Source: Caulobacter sp.
Lineage (GTDB): Bacteria; Pseudomonadota; Alphaproteobacteria; Caulobacterales; Caulobacteraceae
Direction of reading: 5' to 3'
Length of the DNA stretch: 43,088 nt
Assembly (NCBI GenBank): GCA_021741355.1
Contig: JAIOXZ010000030.1
Span: forward strand, 1-43,088
In this document: positions 35,714 to 42,956 of the stretch, piece after piece
How positions within the stretch are numbered: position 1 is the first letter of the stretch
Layout: each line of letters starts with the position of its first letter
The notes under the pieces: generated by a model
Told to the model about the DNA's origin: nothing
Seen by the model: only the letters and a program-made list of their open reading frames with translations
Database searches by the model: none
Program-made: the position numbers and the translations under genes

Positions 35714-36946
35714 ATGACCGAGCGGCCCATCCCCACGATCGACGACCTGACGCCCGCCAACCCGCAGTACCAGGTCGACCCGCACGTCGTGCTGGACGAC
35801 CTGCGCAGCCGCTGCCCCGTGCTGGATGATCCGATGTCGGGGAGCATGATCCTGACCCGCTACGCCGATGTGCGCAGCATCGTGAACAACCGCGACCTCT
35901 GGCGCGACCCGGTGCGCAGCGAAAGCGGCGGCGTGCTGCGGCGCAACTTCAGCGACCAGGTGATGGCCGGCGTGCCGCGCACGCACATCACCAGCATCCT
36001 GACCCTCGACGAGCCCGACCACAGCCGCATCCGCCAACCGCTGGCCCAGGCCCTGTACGCCCGGGTGGCGAAGTTCCGGCCGCAGGTCGAGGCGCTGGTC
36101 GACGAGACGCTCGACGCGCTGGAAGGCGAGACCGCGTTCGACCTGATGGACCGGTTCTGCGTGCCGATCCCGATCGACGCCATCGCCCGGATCCTGGGGG
36201 TCGAGCACAGCCGGCTGGCTGACTTCCGCGCCTGGTCGGAGGGCGTCATCCAGGGCCTGAACCCGTTCCGCAACGCCGAGCAGACGGCGCAGATGGAGGC
36301 GGCCGCCGCCGCCCTCAACGCCTATTTCACCGACGCCATGGCCGACCGCCGCGCCAATCCGCGCGACGACCTGATCAGCGACATGGTCCAGCTGATCGCC
36401 GACGGCGCGCCGCTGGACGACGAGGAAGTCCGGCTGAACCTCCAGGCGCTGCTGGTCGGCGGCAACCTGACGACCACCGACCTGATCGGCAATGCCGTGC
36501 GGCTGCTGGTGCTCAATCCCTCGGAGCTGGCCAAGCTGCGCGCCGATCCGGGCATCATCAACGCGGTGGTCGAGGAGGTGCTGCGCTACGAGCCGCCGAT
36601 CGACGTCACCAGCCGGGTGTTGTCGTCGCCCGCCGAGGTCGGGGGTTGTCCGATGAAGCAGGGCCAGTCGGTGCTGGTCTCCCTGCGCGCCGCCAACCGC
36701 GACCCGGAAACCTACGACGAACCCCATCGCTTCGATGTCAGCCGCAAGCACAAGCCGCACATCGCCTTCGGCGGCGGCGCCCATATCTGCATCGGCGCGC
36801 CGCTGGCCCGCCTCGAGGCGAGCGTCGCCCTGGTCAAGCTGTTCGAGCGGTTCCCGAACCTGACGCTGGCCAACCCCGACGAGACGCCGGCCTGGCGCAC
36901 CATGCCCTTCTTCCGGGGCATGGAGACGCTGCCGGTCGTGGTTTGA
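35714..36946 (+). CDS. Cytochrome P450
   Basis: This 410-residue soluble bacterial P450 hydroxylates a hydrophobic substrate with O2 and two electrons from a ferredoxin system that is not in the window. FGGGAHICIGAPLARLE (352-368) supplies the heme ligand Cys359, the E-x-x-R pair is Glu288/Arg291 (EEVLRYEPP), and the I-helix motif is GGNLTT (249-254). The usual acidic residue just before the I-helix threonine is Leu252 here, which is unusual. A short N-terminal extension precedes helix A. The nearby esterase, GST and dehydrogenases suggest peripheral degradation of a lipophilic compound. Repeat D follows and probably terminates the transcript. Confidence 0.93.
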   Translation: MTERPIPTIDDLTPANPQYQVDPHVVLDDLRSRCPVLDDPMSGSMILTRYADVRSIVNNRDLWRDPVRSESGGVLRRNFSDQVMAGVPRTHITSILTLDEPDHSRIRQPLAQALYARVAKFRPQVEALVDETLDALEGETAFDLMDRFCVPIPIDAIARILGVEHSRLADFRAWSEGVIQGLNPFRNAEQTAQMEAAAAALNAYFTDAMADRRANPRDDLISDMVQLIADGAPLDDEEVRLNLQALLVGGNLTTTDLIGNAVRLLVLNPSELAKLRADPGIINAVVEEVLRYEPPIDVTSRVLSSPAEVGGCPMKQGQSVLVSLRAANRDPETYDEPHRFDVSRKHKPHIAFGGGAHICIGAPLARLEASVALVKLFERFPNLTLANPDETPAWRTMPFFRGMETLPVVV

Positions 36947-36980
36947 CGTCGAGGTCTCTTCGACCTTCAACCCAACCATC

Positions 36981-37104
36981 GTCATGGCCCGACTTGTTCG
37001 GGCCACCCAAGCACAATGACGCCAGAAATTTTCCCGCTGAAGGTCAGCGGTTCACCACCAGAACAACCGTGTTCTTGGGTAGCCCGAACAAGTCGGGCCA
37101 TGAC
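36981..37104. repeat. Palindromic intergenic repeat, family D
   Basis: The left arm (36981-37011) begins GTCATGGCCCGACTTGTTCG and ends GGGCCACCCAAG. The right arm (37074-37104) is its reverse complement with one mismatch in 31 bases (CTTGGGTAGCCCG instead of CTTGGGTGGCCCG). Each arm is itself a hairpin (GGCCCGA-CTTGT-TCGGGCC). A T-run (GGTTTTTTT, 37105-37113) follows the right arm, so the P450 transcript probably ends here. Confidence 0.88.
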
Positions 37105-37152
37105 GGTTTTTTTGGTCCAGAGAGCGCCCGGCAGTTTGAATCCCGGGCGCCC

Positions 37153-37908
37153 CTAGAAGTTCACCCGCCGGCTGATCGCGCCGTCGACCAGCATGTTGAT
37201 GCCGGTGGTGAAGGACGACAGCGGGCTGGAGAGGAACACCGCCGCCTTGGCGATGTCGTCCGGCGTAGCCATGCGGCCCATCGGATTGCGCTCCATGGCG
37301 CCCTTGAACATCTCCGGCATGTTGGTCTCGACCATGTTCCAGACGCCGCCCTTGAAATAGACGGTGCCCGGCGAGACGACGTTGGTCCGGATGTGGCGGC
37401 CGGCGTACTGGCGGGCCAGACCCTTGGCGTAGTGGATCAGGGCGGCCTTGATCGGGCCGTAGGAGCTGGCGTTGTCGGTCTCGGCTGCCGAGACCGACGC
37501 GATGATCACGAACGAGGCGTCGCCGTGGGTCTCCGCAGCCTTCAATAGATAGGGCTTGGCCGCGTCGAAGGCGTTGACCATGCCCAGCACGTCGAGCCGG
37601 AAGTTCTGTTCCCACGAGGCGGGGTCGCCGCCCTGGGCCATGGCGCCGGCGTTGGACACCAGCATGTCGATGCCGCCCAGCTCGTCGCCGGCCGAGGCGA
37701 TCCAGGCCTTGAGCGCGGCGCCGTCCATGATGTCCACCGAGGCGCCGGTGGCCTTCAGCGCCGCGACCGTCTCGGCCACCTGGTCGGCGTTGCGCGCGCA
37801 GACGGCGACATTGGCGCCCTCCGCGGCCAGGGTTTCGGCGATCGCCCGGCCGATGCCGCGCGTGCCGCCGAGGACGACGGCGGTCTTGCCCGTGAGCTGG
37901 AGGTCCAT
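37153..37908 (-). CDS. Short-chain dehydrogenase/reductase
   Basis: This 251-residue SDR oxidises or reduces a hydroxyl/carbonyl group. VLGGTRGIG (13-21) is the cofactor motif with glycine where classical SDRs have threonine, NAG is at 86-88, the catalytic residues are Ser138 or Ser140, Tyr150 and Lys154 (ASSYGPIKAAL), and the end reads GINMLVDGAISRRVNF. Cofactor type is not certain; CARN after the second strand favours NADP. The gene is alone on the minus strand and converges on the P450 and its repeat. Its divergent neighbour is a YghU-type GST at 38070. It may oxidise an alcohol formed by the P450. Confidence 0.9.
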   Translation of the reverse strand: MDLQLTGKTAVVLGGTRGIGRAIAETLAAEGANVAVCARNADQVAETVAALKATGASVDIMDGAALKAWIASAGDELGGIDMLVSNAGAMAQGGDPASWEQNFRLDVLGMVNAFDAAKPYLLKAAETHGDASFVIIASVSAAETDNASSYGPIKAALIHYAKGLARQYAGRHIRTNVVSPGTVYFKGGVWNMVETNMPEMFKGAMERNPMGRMATPDDIAKAAVFLSSPLSSFTTGINMLVDGAISRRVNF

Positions 37909-38069
37909 GTTCGTTTCCCCTTTGTGTGCTTTGACCGAACCATAGGCGTGGCGGTGAGCAGGGGGCGACCCCAGAAATCCTGCACTCGACTCGCCGATCG
38001 GGAGTGTGTCACCCAGATGGAAAGACGAACGGGCCGCCGACGCGCCCGCAGCACCCGGGAGCCCGACCG

Positions 38070-38948
38070 ATGACCGACACCGCCGACTACGTCCCGCCGA
38101 AGGTCTGGACCTGGAACAAGGAGAACGGCGGCCGCTTCGCCGCCATCAACCGCCCGATCGCCGGCCCGACGCACGACAAGGACCTGCCGGTCGGCAAGCA
38201 TCCGATGCAGCTGCATTCGCTGGCGACGCCGAACGGCGTGAAGGTCACGGTGATGCTCGAGGAGCTTCTGGCCAAGGGCCACAGCGGCGCCGAGTACGAC
38301 GCCTGGCTGATCAACATCAGTTCCGGCGCCCAGTTCAGCAGTGGCTTCGTCTCGATCAATCCCAACTCGAAGATCCCCGCCCTGCTGGACCGCAGCAATC
38401 CGGACAAGCCGATCCGCGTCTTCGAGTCCGGCGCGATCCTGATCCATCTGGCCGAAAAGTTCGGCGAGTTCCTGCCGACCGAGCCGGGCGCCCGGGCCGA
38501 GACCCTGTCGTGGCTGATGTGGCAGATGGGCAGCGCGCCCTATCTGGGCGGCGGCTTCGGCCACTTCTACGCCTACGCCCCGACCAAGATGGAATACCCG
38601 ATCGACCGGTTCGCCATGGAGGTGAAGCGCCAGCTCGATGTGCTCGACCGCCGTCTGGCCGAGAGCGAATACCTCGCCGGGTCCGACTACACGATCGCCG
38701 ACATGGCCGTCTGGCCCTGGTACGGCGCGCTCGTCAAAGGCCTGGTCTACGAGGCCGGCGAGTTCCTGCAGGTGCGGGAGTACAAGAACGTCCAGCGCTG
38801 GACCGACCAGATCGCCGAACGCCCCGCCGTCAAGCGTGGCCGGATGGTCAACCGCGCGATGGGCGACCCGGCCAGCCAGCTGCTCGAACGCCACGACGCC
38901 AGCGACTTCGACCTGCGCACCCAGGACAAGCTGCTGGCGAAGGACTGA
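38070..38948 (+). CDS. yghU: YghU-type glutathione-dependent disulfide-bond oxidoreductase
   Basis: This 292-residue GST-superfamily protein is strongly similar to E. coli YghU: VWTWNKENGGRFAAINRP, LPVGKHPMQLHSLATPNG, INPNSKIPALLD, FGHFYAYAPTKMEYPI and SDYTIADMAVWPW all match my memory of the family. YghU binds glutathione and reduces disulfide-bonded substrates; it is not a classical conjugating GST. The start was set at the ATG of GACCGATGACCGAC, because an earlier in-frame ATG at 38004 adds a low-complexity stretch and overlaps no family sequence. It converges with the acyl-CoA dehydrogenase gene with 6 bases between them. Confidence 0.93.
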   Translation: MTDTADYVPPKVWTWNKENGGRFAAINRPIAGPTHDKDLPVGKHPMQLHSLATPNGVKVTVMLEELLAKGHSGAEYDAWLINISSGAQFSSGFVSINPNSKIPALLDRSNPDKPIRVFESGAILIHLAEKFGEFLPTEPGARAETLSWLMWQMGSAPYLGGGFGHFYAYAPTKMEYPIDRFAMEVKRQLDVLDRRLAESEYLAGSDYTIADMAVWPWYGALVKGLVYEAGEFLQVREYKNVQRWTDQIAERPAVKRGRMVNRAMGDPASQLLERHDASDFDLRTQDKLLAKD

Positions 38949-38954
38949 CCCCGG

Positions 38955-40148
38955 TCAGGTCAGCTCTTCGGACGAGTAGCCGAGGATCTCCCGGGCGATA
39001 ATCAGCCGCTGGATCTGGCCGGTGCCTTCGTAGATGTCGCTGATGCGGCCATCGCGAAGGTACTTCTCGACCAGATGGTCATGGCTGACCGACATCCCGC
39101 CCAGCAGGTCCATCGCGGCCTGCGGGATGGTGCGGCAGACCTCGCCGCCCTTGGCCTTGCAGATCGAGCTTTCGAGGTTGTTGGGCTGCTTGACGTCGCT
39201 CAGCCAGGCCGCGTGCAGCACGGTCAGGGCGGCGGCTTCCGTGTCGGCCTCCATCTCGATCAGCTTCTGCTCGACGGCGCTGCGCTGGTTGAAGCTCTTG
39301 CTCCAGTCGACCTCGACCCCCTCGGCCGCCAGGGCGTCGCGGGCGAAGTTGAACGCGCCCAGCGCCTTGGACACGCCGCCGGAGGCGACCGCCGGGCGGG
39401 TCATGTTGAATGTCTTCATCACCCCCTTGTAGCCGGCCGAGCCGCCGTCTTTCGGGACCGTCTCGTCGCCGCCCAGCAGGGCGTCGCGCGGCACGCGGCA
39501 ATCGACGAAGGCATAGGCGGCGGTGTCGCTGGCGCGGATGCCCAGCTTCTTCTCCTGGCGGACGAGGTGGAAGCCCGGTGCGTCCTTCAAAACCAGGAAC
39601 GACTTGATCCCGGCCCGTCCGGCCGACTTGTCGATCGTCGCCCAGACGATCGCGCCGTCGCACTTCACCCCGTCGGTGACGAAGATCTTGTCGCCGTTGA
39701 TCACCCATTCGTCGCCGTCGAGGCGTGCCGTGGATTGGATGGCCTTGGTGTCCGAGCCGACGCCCGGCTCGGTGATCGACATGGCCAGGAACAGGTTGCC
39801 CCATTTGGCCTTCTGCTCCGGCGTGCCGGCCGATTGCAGGGCCGCGTTGCCGAGGCCCCCGGCGCGGCCGTTGGGCATGCCGAGGCCCAGGCCCCGCACG
39901 ACGCCACTGGTCGAGCCGCGCGCGATGCTGACCGCCATCATGAAGGTCATCAGCGGGGTGTCGTCCGGCTTGCGCTGGCCGAACAGCGGGAAGACCGCTT
40001 CGAAGCCGATCTCGCCGTCCAGCCGGGCCGGCGGGGTCTCGTGCTCGTGGTCCTCGTAGTAGCGGGTGTGCTGGACGGTCGAATTGCCGACCTCGACGAC
40101 CTTGTCGAGGATCTGCTGGTCGATGTCGGAGAGACGGAAGTCAGCCAT
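38955..40148 (-). CDS. Acyl-CoA dehydrogenase with catalytic glutamate (alpha-type)
   Basis: This 397-residue FAD enzyme introduces an alpha,beta double bond into an acyl-CoA. The motif AMSITEPGVGSDTKAI marks the FAD/substrate region, and GRISDIYEGTGQIQ contains the catalytic base Glu374 near the C-terminus. The ATG at 40148 (MADFRLSDIDQQIL) was chosen; upstream in-frame residues from 40214 are low-complexity and overlap the partner gene. It lies 11 bases downstream of a second acyl-CoA dehydrogenase gene that lacks this glutamate, and the two are almost certainly cotranscribed. Substrate is unknown; steroid-like or branched side chains are possible. Confidence 0.93.
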   Translation of the reverse strand: MADFRLSDIDQQILDKVVEVGNSTVQHTRYYEDHEHETPPARLDGEIGFEAVFPLFGQRKPDDTPLMTFMMAVSIARGSTSGVVRGLGLGMPNGRAGGLGNAALQSAGTPEQKAKWGNLFLAMSITEPGVGSDTKAIQSTARLDGDEWVINGDKIFVTDGVKCDGAIVWATIDKSAGRAGIKSFLVLKDAPGFHLVRQEKKLGIRASDTAAYAFVDCRVPRDALLGGDETVPKDGGSAGYKGVMKTFNMTRPAVASGGVSKALGAFNFARDALAAEGVEVDWSKSFNQRSAVEQKLIEMEADTEAAALTVLHAAWLSDVKQPNNLESSICKAKGGEVCRTIPQAAMDLLGGMSVSHDHLVEKYLRDGRISDIYEGTGQIQRLIIAREILGYSSEELT

Positions 40149-40159
40149 GGTCGTTCTCC

Positions 40160-41260
40160 CTAAACCGAGACCGGACCGTCGAGGACGGTCAGGGTGCGGG
40201 CGTTGCGCAGCCACATTTCCAGCGGCAGTTCGCGGATGAAGCCGTGGCCGCCGAAGATCTGCAGCGCGTCGTCGGCGACCTTCACGGCCTTGCGGCGCAC
40301 ATAGTCCTGCGCCAGCACGGTCGCCTTCGCGGCGCCCGGGTCATTGTGCTCCAGCAGGCTTGCGGCCTTCCAGACCATCCAGCGCATCGTCTCGCACTCG
40401 ATGTGCATGTCGGCCAGCATGAAGGCGATCGACTGCTTCTTGCCGATCGGCTCGCCGAACGCGACGCGCTCCTTGGCGTAGGGAATGGCGAAGTCGGTGG
40501 CCTGGCGGCACAGGCCCACGGCCACGGCGGCGGCGCCGATCCGGGCCTGGTTGACCAGCCGCTGCGCGTCGATGCCGGCGTCGCCGCCGAGGCGGGCCGA
40601 GCCGGGCAGTTCGACCGAGCTCAGCGTGATCTTCGCCTTCGGGACGGGTTTGAGGCCCTGGGTCCCGGCCTCGGCCGCCACGGTCAGACCCGCCGTGTCG
40701 CGCGGCACGATGAAGGCCTGGACGGCGCCGCTGTCCTCGCGCGCCAGAACCAGGAAGGTGTCAGCCCGGTCGCCCAGCGGGATCAGCCGCTTCTCGCCAT
40801 CCAGCACCCAGCCGTTGCCCTTGCGGGTGGCCGTCGTGCGCTGCGCCTCGGCGGCGAAGCCGAACTGGCTCTCCTGGATCGCGACGGCCGCCGCGACCGG
40901 GTCCGCGCCGGCGAAGCGCGGCAGGTGCTCGGCCTTCTGCTCCTCGGTGCCGAAGTCGATCAGCGCGCCGACGAACTGTCCCGGCGCCATGATGGCCACG
41001 GCCTGGCTGGCGCAGCCTCCGCCCAGCGCTTCCAGCGCCACGGCGTTGGTGATGCAGGACCGCTCGCCGCCGCCGCCGCCGTAGGCTTCCGGGATCGAGG
41101 CCGCGATCAGCCCGAAGTCCCAGCCCTGCCTGATGATATCGGCGGGCGTCTCCCCGGCCTCGTCAATGGCCCGCGCCCCCGGCGCCAGCACTTCCGCGGC
41201 GAAAGCCTGAAGGCTGTCGCGGATCATGGTCTGCTCTTCATCGAGCGCGAATGTGATCAT
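40160..41260 (-). CDS. Acyl-CoA dehydrogenase lacking the catalytic glutamate (beta-type)
   Basis: This 366-residue protein has the acyl-CoA dehydrogenase fold: LDEEQTMIRDSLQAFAAEVLAPGAR at the N-terminus, a middle beta-domain, and DDALQIFGGHGFIRELPLEMWLRNAR near the end. The protein stops at TLTVLDGPVSV, where active enzymes read YEGT followed by more than 20 residues. The alternative glutamate position of isovaleryl-CoA dehydrogenases is also not acidic (VNQARIGAA). It is therefore probably not active alone and serves as the partner in an alpha2beta2 complex with the next gene. The start is the ATG at 41260 (MITFALDEEQ); the longer frame to 41392 runs into an inverted repeat. The gene order is beta then alpha, separated by 11 bases. 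Confidence 0.9.
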   Translation of the reverse strand: MITFALDEEQTMIRDSLQAFAAEVLAPGARAIDEAGETPADIIRQGWDFGLIAASIPEAYGGGGGERSCITNAVALEALGGGCASQAVAIMAPGQFVGALIDFGTEEQKAEHLPRFAGADPVAAAVAIQESQFGFAAEAQRTTATRKGNGWVLDGEKRLIPLGDRADTFLVLAREDSGAVQAFIVPRDTAGLTVAAEAGTQGLKPVPKAKITLSSVELPGSARLGGDAGIDAQRLVNQARIGAAAVAVGLCRQATDFAIPYAKERVAFGEPIGKKQSIAFMLADMHIECETMRWMVWKAASLLEHNDPGAAKATVLAQDYVRRKAVKVADDALQIFGGHGFIRELPLEMWLRNARTLTVLDGPVSV

Positions 41261-41339
41261 GGCGTTCTCCCTGTTCCAAGGGATGGCAGGCGAACGGCGG
41301 GGAAGGCAAGATGCTGGATGTGACCTAACACCATCTTCT

Positions 41340-41408
41340 CCCCGCTCATCCTCGCGGAAGCGAGGACCCAGGTTTACGGCCGGTGCACTCACGGTCAGGG
41401 ATGTCTGG
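41340..41408. repeat. Inverted repeat arm, family E (left)
   Basis: The core 41340-41387 contains CCCCGCTCATCCTCGCGG and AAGCGAGGACCCAGG, with GTTTACGGCCGGTGCA after it. It is identical for 48 bases to the reverse complement of 41605-41652. The rest, to GGGATGTCTGG at 41398-41408, matches with a few changes. The arm contains its own small hairpin (CCTCGCGGAAGCGAGG). Confidence 0.92.
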
Positions 41409-41411
41409 CGC

Positions 41412-41583
41412 TCAGCAAATCTCCGGAAACAGGTCCCGCCATCCAGGATTGGTCTTCTCGATCAGCTCGATCTTCCAGGCCCGGCGCCAGACCTTCATCT
41501 GTCGCTCGCGGCGGAAGGCGTCGTCGTGGGAATCGAGAACGTTCATATGAAACGCAATCCCGAGACCCTGCCCCACCGGGGAG
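41412..41583 (-). pseudogene. GIY-YIG nuclease remnant (C-terminal half)
   Basis: The minus-strand frame ends with residues NVLDSHDDAFRRERQMK, VWRRAWKIELIEKTNP and GWRDLFPEIC, the C-terminal half of the short single-domain GIY-YIG proteins common in alphaproteobacteria (H-D-x-x-x-A-x-x-R-E-x-Q-x-K-x-W-x-R-x-W-K-x-x-L-I-E). The N-terminal GIY...YIG catalytic strands are missing; sequence upstream of the frame turns into the right inverted repeat. It is therefore a truncated gene, enclosed by 69-bp inverted repeats. A 44-codon ORF from an ATG at 41546 is possible, but it would lack the catalytic half. Confidence 0.8.
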
Positions 41584-41652
41584 CCAGACATCCCATGAAG
41601 TGACTGCACCGGCCGTAAACCTGGGTCCTCGCTTCCGCGAGGATGAGCGGGG
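41584..41652. repeat. Inverted repeat arm, family E (right)
   Basis: This arm begins CCAGACATCCC and ends GAGGATGAGCGGGG, with the perfect 48-base core at 41605-41652. Left and right arms enclose 175 bases containing the GIY-YIG remnant. Confidence 0.92.
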
Positions 41653-41747
41653 AAAGGAGGGCTGGATCTCCGCTACCCACCCGCCATCTCGATCCACCCC
41701 CACCCAACGTGAAGACAGCCAGACAAGAGCCCTCCGCGACCTATTGC

Positions 41748-41760
41748 CTTACGTTGTAAG
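41748..41760. promoter_or_regulatory. Candidate operator upstream of the enoyl-reductase-like gene
   Basis: CTTACGTTGTAAG is a 13-base palindrome (CTTAC-GTT-GTAAG) 38 bases before the ATG of the next gene. Its size and symmetry fit a TetR- or MerR-type operator for lipid or branched-acid catabolism. No regulator gene is adjacent, and a second copy in the window was not found. Confidence 0.5.
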
Positions 41761-41798
41761 TCCAGCGAGGTTGCGCGCCACAAACCGGAGCGCCCGTC

Positions 41799-42956
41799 AT
41801 GAATCCCTCGGCTGAATTCGACATCATCGTCTACGGCGCCACCGGCTTCACCGGCCGGCTGGTCGCGGAGTATCTCGCCGCCAAGTACGGCGTCGGCGGG
41901 TCGGTCAAATGGGCCATGGCGGGCCGTAGCGCCGCCAAGCTGGAAGCGGTGCGCGACGAGATCGGCGCGCCGAAGGACACGCCGCTGATCGTCGCCGACG
42001 CCGACGACGCGGCCTCGCTCAAGGCGATGGTCGGGCGGGCGAAAGCCATCCTCACGACGGTCGGCCCCTATCAGCTCTACGGCTCGGCCCTCGTGGCGGC
42101 CTGCGCGGCGGCGGGGACGGACTACCTCGACCTGTCGGGCGAGCCCAACTGGATGGCCGAGATGATCGAGGCCCACGAGGCCGCCGCGAAGGCCTCGGGC
42201 GCGCGGATCGTTTTCTCCTGCGGCTTCGATTCGATCCCGTTCGAACTGGGCGTCATTTACACCCAGTCGCTCGCGCAGAAGCGGCTTGGCCACGCCGTTC
42301 CGCGCATCAAGGGCCGGGTCCGCTCCATGCGCGGCGGCCTGTCCGGCGGCACGGCGGCCAGCGGGGCGGCGACCATGGCGGCGATCCAGAAGAACCCGGC
42401 GCTGGGCATGCTGATGTTCAACCCCTTCGCCCTGACCCCCGGCTTCACCGGCCCGGCCCAGCCGACCGGCATGGACAAGCATGTCGATCCGGACCTCGGC
42501 CAGGAGGTCGGGCCGTTCATGATGGCGACGATCAACACCAAGAACGTCCACCGCTCCAACTTCCTGGCGGGTCAGCCCTGGGGCGCGGACTTTGTCTATG
42601 ACGAGATGAGCGTGATCCTGCCGGGCGCGGACACGTCCTTCACCAGCATGGGCGGCGCGGGCGCGCCCAAGCCGGGCGAGGGGCCGAGCAAGGAAGACCG
42701 CGAGGCCGGCTTCTACGATCTGCTGTTCATCGGCATTGACGCCAACGGCGAGCAGGTGCGCGGCTCGGTCTATGGCGACAAGGATCCCGGCTACGGCTCG
42801 ACCTCCAAGATCATCGCCGAAACCGCCATCTGCCTGGTCCAGGACCGGCCTGAAGTCCCCGGCGGCATCTGGGTGCCGGGCGCGGCCCTGGGGCAGGCGC
42901 TGATCGACCGGCTGGCCGCCAACGCCGGCCTGACCTTCAAGGACGAGACCGCCTAG
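41799..42956 (+). CDS. Saccharopine dehydrogenase-like / trans-acting enoyl reductase
   Basis: This 385-residue NAD(P)-dependent protein has the Rossmann motif YGATGFTGRLVAEYL (12-26), GRSAAKLEAV, TTVGPYQLYGSALVAACAAAGTDYLDLSGE and FSCGFDSIPFELGV. These are hallmarks of the saccharopine-dehydrogenase-like family that includes mycobacterial trans-acting enoyl reductases (Rv2953). Mycobacterial members reduce polyketide intermediates in surface-lipid synthesis; the bacterial catabolic homologues are uncharacterised. A palindrome at 41748 may control the promoter. The stop codon TAG coincides with CTAG, beside the left end of an IS5-family element. Confidence 0.88.
   Translation: MNPSAEFDIIVYGATGFTGRLVAEYLAAKYGVGGSVKWAMAGRSAAKLEAVRDEIGAPKDTPLIVADADDAASLKAMVGRAKAILTTVGPYQLYGSALVAACAAAGTDYLDLSGEPNWMAEMIEAHEAAAKASGARIVFSCGFDSIPFELGVIYTQSLAQKRLGHAVPRIKGRVRSMRGGLSGGTAASGAATMAAIQKNPALGMLMFNPFALTPGFTGPAQPTGMDKHVDPDLGQEVGPFMMATINTKNVHRSNFLAGQPWGADFVYDEMSVILPGADTSFTSMGGAGAPKPGEGPSKEDREAGFYDLLFIGIDANGEQVRGSVYGDKDPGYGSTSKIIAETAICLVQDRPEVPGGIWVPGAALGQALIDRLAANAGLTFKDETA

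Noticed and set aside
41395..41703. 102-residue minus-strand frame across the inverted repeats
   Set aside because: It runs through both repeat regions in a frame that disrupts the GIY-YIG sequence.
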